From assembly GCA_902785575.1 (NCBI GenBank), contig CACZZF010000001.1, forward strand, positions 62,001-126,000: a stretch of DNA of 64,000 nt, read 5' to 3'. This document shows positions 27,772 to 36,082 of this stretch, one piece after another. Within the stretch, counting starts at the first letter, position 1; the number at the start of each line of letters is the position of its first letter. The notes beneath the pieces were generated by a model. It was not told the DNA's origin, ran no database searches, and saw only the letters and a program-made list of their open reading frames with translations. Both the position numbers and the translations under genes were made by a program. This stretch comes from an uncultured Bacteroidia bacterium. Lineage in GTDB: Bacteria > Bacteroidota > Bacteroidia > Bacteroidales > UBA932.

Positions 27772-27779
27772 CAAAGTTA
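27772..27779 (-). promoter_or_regulatory. -7 promoter element for the rsmD operon
   Basis: Minus-strand TAACTTTG matches TAnnTTTG, about 57 bases before the start of the first gene at 27715. Confidence 0.5.
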
Positions 27780-27825
27780 GAAAATTGATTTATGAAATGC
27801 AATATAATATTTGTAATATTATTCG

Positions 27826-27833
27826 TAATTTTG
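27826..27833 (+). promoter_or_regulatory. -7 promoter element for the NrnA-type gene
   Basis: TAATTTTG matches TAnnTTTG and ends nine bases before the ATG at 27843, giving a leader of only a few bases. Confidence 0.5.
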
Positions 27834-27842
27834 CTCCCGCGA

Positions 27843-28877
27843 ATGGATAATATCAAAGACCTTTACAATCTGGTGACCGCTGCTGACCGTATCTCGGTGG
27901 CCGTTCATACTCACCCGGACGGAGACGCCCTGGGAAGTGGCTTGGCGCTTGTCGGATACCTGAGGGAACTCCACGGCAAGGATGCTGTGTTGGTTGTGCC
28001 AGATTGTGTTCCGGAGTCTTTGCGGTTCATTCTCAATGGTTTCCGTGACGATTCTGTGTTGACTTGCGATGAAGGGACAGCCGTGGAAGACAGGATATCT
28101 TCAAGCGATCTGCTATTCTGCCTTGACTGCAGCTCACTCTCCAGGACCAATTCCCGGATAGAGGCCTCGGTTAAGGCTTCAGCCGTTCCTAAAGTGTTGA
28201 TAGATCATCATCTGAATCCAGACACTGACGCATTCTCTTTGGTGTTCTCTCAGACGATGACTTCTTCCACCTGCGAACTTCTGTTCGGACTATTGAAGGA
28301 GATGCCTGATGTCTCCGGAGACCTCACCAAACTTCCCAGGATTGTCCTGGAAGCCTTGATGACCGGGATGACGACTGACACGAACAATTTCGCCAACTCA
28401 GTGTTTCCAGGAACAATGGTCATGGCCTCCGAACTGATAGCCGCCGGAGTCGACAGGGACAGGATTCTTTCCGATCTCTACAACAACTACCGTGAGAACA
28501 GGCTGAGGCTGATGGGGTATCTGCTTAAGGACAACCTGGAGATCACTCCTGAAGGAGCCGCGATAATGATCCTTAACAAGGCTGATCAGGAGAAGTTCGA
28601 TTTCCAGCAAGGTGAGAGCGAGGGATTCGTCAACCTTCCCCTCACCGTGGACCGGGTAGGGCTCAGCGTGTTCCTGACCGAGGAGGAAGACAGATTCAGG
28701 GTGTCGGTCAGGTCCAAGCGCGGAATCTCGGCGAACCAGTTCGCCCGCGAATACTTCCACGGAGGCGGGCATGAGATGGCCGCGGGAGGAAGATTGTATT
28801 TTCCTGAAGATATTCCTTCCCCGGAAGGGGCAAAGGCATACATATTGAAAGTGACTAGGGAGTTTTTCGCCAAATGA
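27843..28877 (+). CDS. DHH-family phosphoesterase, NrnA type (oligoribonuclease/pAp phosphatase)
   Basis: A 344-residue DHH/DHHA1 protein. I choose the ATG at 27843 because the translation then opens with the usual short helix before VHTHPDGDALGSGLAL, and a -7 element lies immediately upstream; an upstream ATG at 27792 would precede the promoter. Metal-binding motifs are HPDGDALGS (D26, D28) and VLIDHHLNPD; the DHHA1 glycine motif is HGGGHEMAAGGRL. NrnA enzymes degrade nanoRNA and hydrolyse 3'-phosphoadenosine 5'-phosphate. It overlaps the FKBP lipoprotein gene downstream by four bases. Confidence 0.88.
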   Translation: MDNIKDLYNLVTAADRISVAVHTHPDGDALGSGLALVGYLRELHGKDAVLVVPDCVPESLRFILNGFRDDSVLTCDEGTAVEDRISSSDLLFCLDCSSLSRTNSRIEASVKASAVPKVLIDHHLNPDTDAFSLVFSQTMTSSTCELLFGLLKEMPDVSGDLTKLPRIVLEALMTGMTTDTNNFANSVFPGTMVMASELIAAGVDRDRILSDLYNNYRENRLRLMGYLLKDNLEITPEGAAIMILNKADQEKFDFQQGESEGFVNLPLTVDRVGLSVFLTEEEDRFRVSVRSKRGISANQFAREYFHGGGHEMAAGGRLYFPEDIPSPEGAKAYILKVTREFFAK

Positions 28878-29425
28878 GGAGATTGGTCATCATATTGGTT
28901 ACGTTCGTCATAGTGTTTATCACCGCTTCTTGCGGGGATAAGCAGTTTGACTCTTTATACGACGGACAAGAGAAAACGATTGAGAGCCTGGTCGAGAATC
29001 TGACCAAAGGGAAAGATGATGCCACTGTGGAGTCTAACAACGGCTCGATCAGGGTGACTCTCGTCCATGGTGAAGGCGCTCCCCTTTCGGAGAACGGAGC
29101 TGTGGCTTTCTACTATGCCGGTTACTACATCACCAGCAGTTCCCTCGGCAGCTCGAACATGTTCGCGACTAACAACGAGTCGTTCGCCAAATCGCAAAGA
29201 TGGTCCACGACCGACACCACCTCTTTCGCCATCACCACCATCAAATTGGGTGAGGATGAGATCGTTGAAGGTCTGAAGAACGGGCTTGTCGGAGTGAAAG
29301 GCGGAGACGAATGTTATGTGCTTTTCAGCGGCAAACGTGGTTTCGGTAAAAAGAAAATAGCCAACGTGCCCGCCCACTCAGCATTAGCCTACAGGCTGTG
29401 GATAAAGAGCGTCAGCAATGACTAG
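28874..29425 (+). CDS. FKBP-type peptidyl-prolyl isomerase-like lipoprotein
   Basis: A 183-residue predicted lipoprotein: signal sequence MRRLVIILVTFVIVFITASC with a lipobox Cys at 20. The rest resembles an FKBP domain (NGAVAFYYAGYYITSS, LGEDEIVEGLKNGLVGVKGGD, VPAHSALAYRLWIKSV), matching the family's DxVxVHYTG...VIxGWxxgL...IPxxLvFdVEL pattern in a degenerate form. Periplasmic FKBPs isomerise Xaa-Pro bonds or act as chaperones. It overlaps the phosphoesterase gene by four bases and is followed by a second FKBP lipoprotein. Confidence 0.75.
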   Translation: MRRLVIILVTFVIVFITASCGDKQFDSLYDGQEKTIESLVENLTKGKDDATVESNNGSIRVTLVHGEGAPLSENGAVAFYYAGYYITSSSLGSSNMFATNNESFAKSQRWSTTDTTSFAITTIKLGEDEIVEGLKNGLVGVKGGDECYVLFSGKRGFGKKKIANVPAHSALAYRLWIKSVSND

Positions 29426-29432
29426 ATTGAAA

Positions 29433-30482
29433 ATGAAGAATATGAATATAAATAAACTCAAGACATTTGCCGCTTGCGGATTCTCCGCCATTATCCTGGC
29501 TTTTACAGCCGGATGCGCGAAAGAAAGCTCTGTCGATACCAGCGGCATGGCAAAGGCATTCATCGAGGCTTGGATCAAGGTCAATCATCCCAATGCCAGC
29601 GCCTCGGGACTTGGGGTCTACATCCTTGAGGACACTCCCGGAACAGGCGCGGCTCTGACCGACAAAGACTTATATGTCATAGCCGACTGCACGGTAACCG
29701 ATCTCGACGGCAATATCAGTTCCACCACCTACGAGAACGTCTCCAAACAAATCGGCACATTCTCCGAGGCCAACTATTACGGCTCTGACATCTTCTTCCT
29801 AAACAGGAATTACACCGCCGCCGGTGTGATCGACATATTCGACGGAATGAGAGTAGGGGGCACGAGGAAAGCCTTGATCCCCGGTTGGCTCAATGTCAAC
29901 CTTGATTACAAGACCGCCGAGGAATACGAAAAAAACGGCTCAGGAACGAACGCGATCTACACCGTCACCATAACCGACAAGACCGACGACATCATCCAGT
30001 GGCAGATCGACAAACTTCAGAAGTTCGTGGCCACAAACATGGCCGGCGTGGATTCGACTAAGTACGGATACTATAGCAGGACTCTGAAGCAGCCGACCTC
30101 TGACGAGACATTCTCTGGTGACACAACTTATTATATCAATTACACCGGGCGTCTCTTGAATGGAAAAGTTTTCGACACCACGATAGAGGACACCGCGAAA
30201 GTCCACAAGATCTACAATTCCGCCAGGGACTACGCCCCGATGGTGGTCCATCCTGCCAGCGAGAGCGATTACACGACAGTCACGATCTCTTCCACCCCGA
30301 CTGAGGACGGAACCACAGTGGTTGACGGATTCGCTTTTTGCCTTTCCAAATTGAGGCCTTTCGAGAAAGTCATCTGCGCTTTCTATTCAGAGTTAGGCTA
30401 TGGTTATAGCGGGAGTGCGCCTTCGGTCCCGAAACTCTGTCCGATCGTATTTGAAATAGAGGTTGTCGCCGAACCGGAATAA
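29433..30482 (+). CDS. FKBP-domain lipoprotein
   Basis: A 349-residue predicted lipoprotein (ATGs at 29418, 29433 and 29442 are all possible; 29433 avoids overlap with the previous gene). The lipobox is FTAGC just after the hydrophobic helix. Two FKBP-like halves can be made out: a first with GVYILEDTPGTGAAL and VGGTRKALIPGWLN, and a second with GDTTYYINYTGRLLNGKVFDT, a good match to the FKBP core, ending PIVFEIEVV. It probably serves as a periplasmic folding factor together with its smaller neighbour. It is 19 bases before the MATE gene. Confidence 0.78.
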   Translation: MKNMNINKLKTFAACGFSAIILAFTAGCAKESSVDTSGMAKAFIEAWIKVNHPNASASGLGVYILEDTPGTGAALTDKDLYVIADCTVTDLDGNISSTTYENVSKQIGTFSEANYYGSDIFFLNRNYTAAGVIDIFDGMRVGGTRKALIPGWLNVNLDYKTAEEYEKNGSGTNAIYTVTITDKTDDIIQWQIDKLQKFVATNMAGVDSTKYGYYSRTLKQPTSDETFSGDTTYYINYTGRLLNGKVFDTTIEDTAKVHKIYNSARDYAPMVVHPASESDYTTVTISSTPTEDGTTVVDGFAFCLSKLRPFEKVICAFYSELGYGYSGSAPSVPKLCPIVFEIEVVAEPE

Positions 30483-30489
30483 TAGAACC

Positions 30490-30495
30490 AAGGAG
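30490..30495 (+). promoter_or_regulatory. Strong Shine-Dalgarno site deciding the MATE start
   Basis: AGGAGG seven bases before the ATG at 30502. It is the clearest Shine-Dalgarno sequence seen in the window, where most genes lack one, and it fixes the start codon against upstream alternatives. Confidence 0.75.
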
Positions 30496-30501
30496 GTCAA
30501 T

Positions 30502-31905
30502 ATGTCCAACAACCAAGCGGCACCCATAGAATTAGGTACTGAAAGTGTCGGCAAATTGCTAAAGAAGTATGCGGTCCCTGGCATTATCGCCATGACCGCT
30601 TCTTCTTTGTACAATATGGTCGACAGCATCTTTATCGGACATATTCCTGAATACGGATCCCTGGCCCTCTCGGGACTGGCGGTCAGTTTCCCGCTGATGA
30701 ACCTCAGTTCCGCTCTCGGCACACTTGTGGGAGTCGGAGCCGCGACACTCGTCTCTGTACTTCTAGGCCAGAGAAACTATGAAGCCGCCAATAAGGTTCT
30801 AGCCAATGATATCAGTCTCAATTGTATCACAGGCGTCATTTTCGCCGCGGTCTGTCTGTTTTTCATTGACCCGATCCTGACTTTTTTCGGAGCCAGCCCG
30901 AATACCCTCCCCTTTGCCCGGGAATATATGACGGTGATTCTCATCGGCAACGTCATCACCCACCTGTATTTCGGTCTTAACGCGCTTATCCGTTCATCCG
31001 GTAACCCGCGTCTGGCGATGGGACTTACCCTCTTCACCGTAATCTCCAACACAATCCTCGACCCGATTTTCATTTTCGTATTCGGATTGGGGATCCAAGG
31101 GGCCGCGATCGCCACCGTCCTTTGCCAGGCGATGGCACTCTCCTACAGCCTCCGATATTTCACTAGAAAGGATAATGTGATGAGGCTCCCCCGCAAGGTC
31201 TTCGAGCTTGACTGGAGGATCGCCAAAGATTCCCTAGCCATAGGAATGGGTCCTTTCCTAATGAACTCAGCCTCATGCATTGTCACGATGTTCATCAACC
31301 AGCAGTTGCTGAAATACGGCGGTGACCTGGCTATCGGAGCATACGGGATCGTCAACAGGATCAACTTCCTGTTCATCATGATAGTCATGGGGTTCAACCA
31401 GGGGATGCAACCGATCGCGGGGTACAATTTCGGGGCCCTGAAGTATTCGAGAGTCAAGAAGGTGTTCAAACTCACGGCGTTATGGGCCACTGGAGTGTGC
31501 GTGTTGTGGTTTATCGCCTCCGAGTTCTTCCCGAGCCTGATGGTTGGGATATTCACGAACGACCCCCAGCTCGTGGACTTGGCCGACAAGGGAATCAGGG
31601 CCATGAATCCCGTGGTATGCCTCGTAGGCTGGCAGATGGTCTCCACCAACTTCTTCCAAAGCCTCGGGATGGTCGGGAAGTCTATATTCCTCTCACTGTC
31701 AAGGCAGCTTCTTTTCCTGGTACCGCTCGTCTACTTCCTCCCATTATTCCTGGATATACGAGGGGTATTCTATGCGTTCCCAGCTTCGGACCTGCTGGCA
31801 TGCCTTACCACTTTCATCCTCATCTACAATCTGTTCCGTAAGTTCAGCAAACTTCAGGATGGAGATGAGCCCACAATACTCGGGAGTCAGATCAAACAAC
31901 GTTAG
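30502..31905 (+). CDS. MATE-family efflux transporter
   Basis: A 467-residue multidrug and toxin extrusion family protein with twelve predicted membrane helices in two similar halves. MATE features include LLKKYAVPGIIAMTASSLYN and DSIFIGHI near the N-terminus, and the repeat-half equivalents at MGPFLMNSASCIVTMFINQQ and MGFNQGMQPIAGYNFGA. Exports cationic compounds by Na+ or H+ antiport. The start is set by the AGGAGG at 30490. It is followed three bases later by a cytidylate-kinase-like gene. Confidence 0.92.
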   Translation: MSNNQAAPIELGTESVGKLLKKYAVPGIIAMTASSLYNMVDSIFIGHIPEYGSLALSGLAVSFPLMNLSSALGTLVGVGAATLVSVLLGQRNYEAANKVLANDISLNCITGVIFAAVCLFFIDPILTFFGASPNTLPFAREYMTVILIGNVITHLYFGLNALIRSSGNPRLAMGLTLFTVISNTILDPIFIFVFGLGIQGAAIATVLCQAMALSYSLRYFTRKDNVMRLPRKVFELDWRIAKDSLAIGMGPFLMNSASCIVTMFINQQLLKYGGDLAIGAYGIVNRINFLFIMIVMGFNQGMQPIAGYNFGALKYSRVKKVFKLTALWATGVCVLWFIASEFFPSLMVGIFTNDPQLVDLADKGIRAMNPVVCLVGWQMVSTNFFQSLGMVGKSIFLSLSRQLLFLVPLVYFLPLFLDIRGVFYAFPASDLLACLTTFILIYNLFRKFSKLQDGDEPTILGSQIKQR

Positions 31906-31908
31906 ACA

Positions 31909-32523
31909 ATGAGCCAGAACCATAACATAATAAACATCGGACGCCAGTACGGTAGCGGTGGAAAAGAAGTGGCGGAGAAGATCGGATTGGCGTTGGGAAT
32001 AGAGGTCTACGACAGCGAGCTTATTTCAAAAGCCGCTGAGGAAAGTGGTTTCAGCAAGGAACTGTTCAAACGTAGCGACGAGAAAAGAAGTTTCTTCAAT
32101 CTTTTCTCTTTCTTCGGTGCCGAGAGGTTCGGCAGTTCCCAGAACTATGTGGGGGACAATGAGTTGTTCAGAATCCAGAGTGAAGTCATAAGAGGAATCG
32201 CCGAAAAGGGGCCCGCGATTTTTGTGGGACGCTGCTCAAACTATATTCTCAGGGACAAGAAATGCCTCGACGTGTTCATCTCCGCTCCCGAAGCGGCCAG
32301 GATCAAGAGGATAATGGAAAGGACAGGGCTCGCGGAGGATGAGGCCAGGGAAATGATGGAGAAAAAGAACCGGTCCAGAGAGTCATATTACAATTTCTTC
32401 TCATTCGGAAACTGGGGAGCCGCTTCGGACTATGACCTTTGTGTCGACTCGTCGATTCTGGGAATCCAAGGCACCGCTGACCTCATAATTGATTTCGGAA
32501 AGAGGTCCGGGCTTATTATCTGA
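31909..32523 (+). CDS. Cytidylate-kinase-like family protein
   Basis: A 204-residue P-loop kinase-like protein. The nucleotide-binding loop is NIGRQYGSGGKEVAEKIG (about residues 9-26), followed by YDSELISKAAEESGFS, FVGRCSNYIL and a LID-like MMEKKNRSRESYYNFFSF. It belongs to the cytidylate_kin2 group, which is distinct from CMP kinase Cmk; its substrate is uncertain. It is cotranscribed with the MATE exporter upstream (3-base gap) and a serine hydrolase downstream (13-base gap). Confidence 0.8.
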   Translation: MSQNHNIINIGRQYGSGGKEVAEKIGLALGIEVYDSELISKAAEESGFSKELFKRSDEKRSFFNLFSFFGAERFGSSQNYVGDNELFRIQSEVIRGIAEKGPAIFVGRCSNYILRDKKCLDVFISAPEAARIKRIMERTGLAEDEAREMMEKKNRSRESYYNFFSFGNWGAASDYDLCVDSSILGIQGTADLIIDFGKRSGLII

Positions 32524-32536
32524 CACTTAGAGGAAT

Positions 32537-33829
32537 ATGAGGATGACAAAAAGAGCGAGAATTCTTGCGGCGGCCATCCTGTCTTTGGCCGCCCTTGCCA
32601 TCGTGGCAATAACCTCCAGTTTCGGCAAAAAAGAGAAAGAGATCCACAGGATCCCGGTCAACCTCAACGAGACCCTCACCAACGAGATGTCCGACACCTC
32701 TGTCCTTGACGGATTCGACAAGAAAGTGAAGGATTACATGACCTACTGGGGGCTTCATGGGGCATCTCTTTCAGTGATGCGGAACGATTCCCTGCTCTTT
32801 TCCAAAGGCTATGGCTGGGCTGATGAGAAAGAGCCCATGACTCCAGGACACATCCTCAGGATGGCCTCAGTCTCAAAACTCATCACCGCTGTCGGAATCA
32901 TGGTGCTGGAGGAGAAGGGACTCTTGAGGCTTGACGACCAGGTGTTCGGCCCTGGCGGAATCCTGGACGACTCACTTTACAACGCCGCTATAGCTGACTC
33001 GCTTTACATGAAAATCACTGTCGAGGATCTTCTCCGCCACAAGGGAGGTTTCTCCAAGAAGGGAGGTGACCCGATGTTCTCTACACGATGGATAATGTCC
33101 CAGAACGACTGGAAGGAAGTACCTACCAAAGAGCAACTTACGGTGTTGCAGCTGAAACGGGCCCTCGCATTCGAGCCGGGCACTTTCCAGGAATATTCCA
33201 ACTACGGTTACCTGGCGCTTTCGATGGTGATTGAGAAAGTCAGCGGGATGGAATATGAGGACTTTATCCAGGAGAAAGTGTTCCACCCGATCGGCTGCGT
33301 GAACTTCAAACTGGCAGGTAACTACTATGCCGACAAGCATCCTGGCGAAGTCCGCTACTATGTCCAGAAAGACGACCAGCCTGTGGATGAGTTCAACAAC
33401 AGCGGACGCAAGGTAACCCGCAGCTATGGCGGGAATGATGTCTCAGGCCTTCTGGGAGCTGGCGCATGGGTAGGCTCCACCCCGGAGCTTGCTCTGCTGG
33501 TGGCCTCTATAGACGGCAAGCCTGAGGTGCCGGATTTAATTACCAAAGAGAGCGTGGACGCGATGACGGAATACTTCGACCCGGACACATATTCCTTGGG
33601 ATGGAACGACACCAAGCCTACCGGGGAATGGACCCGCACCGGTTCTTTCGCCGGCACCACAGCCCTCGTGAAATACTTCCCCGACGGAGAGTGCTGGGTA
33701 TTCATCGCCAACACCAGCACTTACAAAGGCCCTGGCCTGGCCAAGTTCACCACTGAACTATTCGAAGACCTGCGGAGCAACTATTCGAAAAAATTTCCCC
33801 GCAGAAACATGTTCTACGGGGAAGAGTAG
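32537..33829 (+). CDS. Serine hydrolase, beta-lactamase/class C penicillin-binding-protein fold
   Basis: A 430-residue protein with an N-terminal signal anchor (RARILAAAILSLAALAIVAI). The SxxK catalytic motif is in MASVSKLITAVG, and the YxN motif appears as YSNYGYLALS. A third-motif equivalent (HxG or KTG) would be near RTGSFAGTTALVKYFP. Family members include esterases, D-amino-acid peptidases and PBP4-like proteins, so it may cut peptidoglycan peptides or esters in the periplasm. It is last in the operon that starts at the phosphoesterase. A dispersed repeat begins at its stop codon. Confidence 0.85.
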   Translation: MRMTKRARILAAAILSLAALAIVAITSSFGKKEKEIHRIPVNLNETLTNEMSDTSVLDGFDKKVKDYMTYWGLHGASLSVMRNDSLLFSKGYGWADEKEPMTPGHILRMASVSKLITAVGIMVLEEKGLLRLDDQVFGPGGILDDSLYNAAIADSLYMKITVEDLLRHKGGFSKKGGDPMFSTRWIMSQNDWKEVPTKEQLTVLQLKRALAFEPGTFQEYSNYGYLALSMVIEKVSGMEYEDFIQEKVFHPIGCVNFKLAGNYYADKHPGEVRYYVQKDDQPVDEFNNSGRKVTRSYGGNDVSGLLGAGAWVGSTPELALLVASIDGKPEVPDLITKESVDAMTEYFDPDTYSLGWNDTKPTGEWTRTGSFAGTTALVKYFPDGECWVFIANTSTYKGPGLAKFTTELFEDLRSNYSKKFPRRNMFYGEE

Positions 33830-33854
33830 ATCCTTCGCTTCGCTCAGGATGACA
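33829..33854 (+). repeat. Dispersed REP-like repeat after the serine hydrolase
   Basis: A 26-base element beginning GATCCTTCGCTTCGCTCAGG starts on the last base of the serine-hydrolase stop codon. It is a close copy of the arms found after pnp (14722-14748), differing by one base in the middle. It lies between two convergent genes. Confidence 0.65.
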
Positions 33855-33855
33855 A

Positions 33856-34767
33856 CTACTTGTTGACGAACATCACCGCCTCGGCGATGGAGTTCAGTTT
33901 GGTGTCGACACTGTCAGCGCGGCTGGCAAGCACACAAGGAGCGGTTGTTCCAACCAGCATTCCAGCCTGACGCACACCGGTAGCCAACTTGGAATTGGTC
34001 TTCCAGAAAACATTGGCGGACTCGATATTCGGGAACTGCAAGCAGTCAGCGTCACCAGCGACGGGACTGACAAGCTTCTTGATCTGCACAGACTCCTCAT
34101 CGATAGCGACATCCAAAGCCAGAGGGCCGTCACCGACGCAACCCTTGATCTGACCACGATCGCACATCTTCGCGAGCTGGGCGGCCTCGATACAAGCGGG
34201 CATAGAATCAAGCATCTGCTCAGAGGCGGCAATGAAAGCTATCTTCGGTTTCGCGATTCCGAAAGACTTGGCGACACCAACCAAATAGTTGGCTATCTTC
34301 ACCTTCTGGCGGAAATCCGGAAGAGGAATCACAGCCATGTCGGAAAGGAACATGAGCTTATGGTAATTCGGATTCTCGATGATACCGACGTGGCTCAGGA
34401 CACCCTTCGGAGGAAGAAGTCCGGTCTCCTTGTTGAGGATGGCGCGCAGGAACTTGTCGGTAGAGCAAAGTCCCTTCATGAGCACGTCGCCATCTCCGTC
34501 ATGAACCATCTGGACAGCCTTGGCGACAGCCTTCAGCTCGACAGTCTCATTGACTATGTCAAACTGCTCCATGTCGATGCCAAGCTTGGCGCAAGTGGCG
34601 GCGATAAGCTCCTTGTCACCGACCAAAGTGACCTTCACGAAGCCCATCTCAGAAGCCTTGGCGCAAGCCTCGATAGTGTGCTCATCCACGGCCCAAGCCG
34701 CTACCATTTTCTTGCAGATGCCCTTCTCTTTGAGCTCCGCAAATACATCAGCGAATTTAGTGATCAT
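33856..34767 (-). CDS. Phosphate acetyl/butyryltransferase family protein (Ptb-like)
   Basis: A 303-residue phosphotransacylase of the shorter Ptb type rather than the long Pta type. Recognisable blocks are VTLVGDKELIAATC, GDVLMKGLCSTDKFLRAIL, GVLSHVGIIENPNYHKLMFLSD, GPLALDVAIDEESV and the C-terminal PCVLASRADSVDTKLNSIA. It exchanges CoA for phosphate on an acyl group, the step before acetate or butyrate kinase. It is encoded 21 bases after ackA in the same orientation, so the pair should make ATP from an acyl-CoA. Whether acetyl-, propionyl- or butyryl-CoA is the substrate cannot be read from sequence. Confidence 0.85.
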   Translation of the reverse strand: MITKFADVFAELKEKGICKKMVAAWAVDEHTIEACAKASEMGFVKVTLVGDKELIAATCAKLGIDMEQFDIVNETVELKAVAKAVQMVHDGDGDVLMKGLCSTDKFLRAILNKETGLLPPKGVLSHVGIIENPNYHKLMFLSDMAVIPLPDFRQKVKIANYLVGVAKSFGIAKPKIAFIAASEQMLDSMPACIEAAQLAKMCDRGQIKGCVGDGPLALDVAIDEESVQIKKLVSPVAGDADCLQFPNIESANVFWKTNSKLATGVRQAGMLVGTTAPCVLASRADSVDTKLNSIAEAVMFVNK

Positions 34768-34788
34768 AATATTTGATTGATTATCAGT

Positions 34789-36003
34789 TTATTCCTCAAT
34801 ACTTTGCACAAGGTGCATGGTGTCTCTGGCTATCACAAGCTCCTCGTCGGTAGTGACGAGAGCGGCCTTGATCTTCGATTCAGGAAGGGAGATGATAGTG
34901 TCCTCACCCCACGCGGTATTGGCCTCATAGTCGAATTGGAGACCGAGGAAGGTCAGGTTCTCACAGACCCTGCGACGCAGGCGGCTGTTATGCTCTCCGA
35001 TACCACCGGTAAAGAACACGGCGTCCAAGCCGTTCATCTCGGCGGCGTAAGCGCCGATATACTTGATCATCTGGAACGAAAGCATCTTCAAGACCAGTTT
35101 CGCCTTGAAGTCGCCTCCATTGGCCAACTCATCCATCTCACGAGCGTCTGAAGTCCTCTGTGACACACCGAGGAAACCGCTCTTCTTGTTGACGAGGGTG
35201 TACATATCGTCAGGTGATATGTTTTCCTTCTTCATGATGTAGAGGATGGCGTTGGGATCGACATCACCGCAGCGAGTGCCCATGATAAGGCCCTCGAGCG
35301 GGGTAAGACCCATGGAAGTGTCGATAGACTTGCCGTTATGAATAGCAGTGATGGAACTACCGTTACCGATGTGGCAAGTGACAATCCTGGAATCATTGAT
35401 GTCCAGTCCAACCATCTTCGCACCCTTATGGGCGACGAACTGGTGGCTTGTTCCGTGAGCTCCGTAACGACGGATATGATACTTCTCGTAATATTCGTAA
35501 GGAAGTCCATACATGTATGCCTGCGGAGGCATTGTCTGATGGAAAGCGGTGTCGAAGGTGACCACCTGCGGCACATTCGGGAGAACCTCCTGGCAAGCCC
35601 TGATACCCAGCAGGTGAGCGGGATTGTGGAGAGGGGCGAAGTCGCAGCAGTATTCAATCTTGGAAAGGACATCCTCGTCCACGATAGCGCTGCCTGAGAA
35701 GAAGTCGGCACCCTGAACGATCCTGTGGCCGACAGCCTCGATATCGTCGAACGACTGGAGCACGCCGTAATCCTTGTCCACCAGGGCGTCAAGCACAAGC
35801 TGCATTCCGACTGTATGGTCAGGAATAGGCAGGTCTTTGACAACCTTGTCCTTACCGATGGGTGTGTGAACCAGCCTGCCGGACTCGAGTCCGATCTTCT
35901 CAACTATGCCCTTGGCCATAAGGTCATAGATATCATCGCTCCGCATGTCAAGCAGTTGGTACTTGATCGAGGAACTTCCGCAATTGATAACCAGAATGAT
36001 CAT
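34789..36003 (-). CDS. ackA: Acetate kinase
   Basis: A 404-residue enzyme of the ASKHA superfamily: N-terminal VINCGSSSIKYQLLDM, GHRIVQGADFFSGSA, FDTAFHQTMPPQAYMYGLP, RRYGAHGTSHQFV, CHIGNGSSITAI, MGLTPLEGLIMGTRCGDVDP and FTGGIGEHN are all acetate kinase signatures. It transfers phosphate from acetyl phosphate to ADP during fermentation. Length and motifs fit AckA rather than the shorter butyrate kinase. It is first in a two-gene operon with the Ptb-like gene; a TATCTTTG -7 element (36034-36041) lies 30 bases upstream. Confidence 0.95.
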   Translation of the reverse strand: MIILVINCGSSSIKYQLLDMRSDDIYDLMAKGIVEKIGLESGRLVHTPIGKDKVVKDLPIPDHTVGMQLVLDALVDKDYGVLQSFDDIEAVGHRIVQGADFFSGSAIVDEDVLSKIEYCCDFAPLHNPAHLLGIRACQEVLPNVPQVVTFDTAFHQTMPPQAYMYGLPYEYYEKYHIRRYGAHGTSHQFVAHKGAKMVGLDINDSRIVTCHIGNGSSITAIHNGKSIDTSMGLTPLEGLIMGTRCGDVDPNAILYIMKKENISPDDMYTLVNKKSGFLGVSQRTSDAREMDELANGGDFKAKLVLKMLSFQMIKYIGAYAAEMNGLDAVFFTGGIGEHNSRLRRRVCENLTFLGLQFDYEANTAWGEDTIISLPESKIKAALVTTDEELVIARDTMHLVQSIEE

Positions 36004-36033
36004 TATCCTAAAAAATAAAAAGTTTCAGAAAGA

Positions 36034-36041
36034 CAAAGATA
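36034..36041 (-). promoter_or_regulatory. -7 promoter element for ackA-ptb
   Basis: Minus-strand TATCTTTG, an exact TAnnTTTG match, 30 bases before the ackA start codon. Confidence 0.65.
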
Positions 36042-36082
36042 CGAAATTAATAGCTATTTTTACAAAAATAAGAAAACTGGCT

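Noticed and set aside
33797..33825. Hairpin TTCCCCG/CGGGGAA at the end of the serine-hydrolase gene as a terminator
   Set aside because: It lies inside the coding sequence and lacks a following T-run; probably chance.
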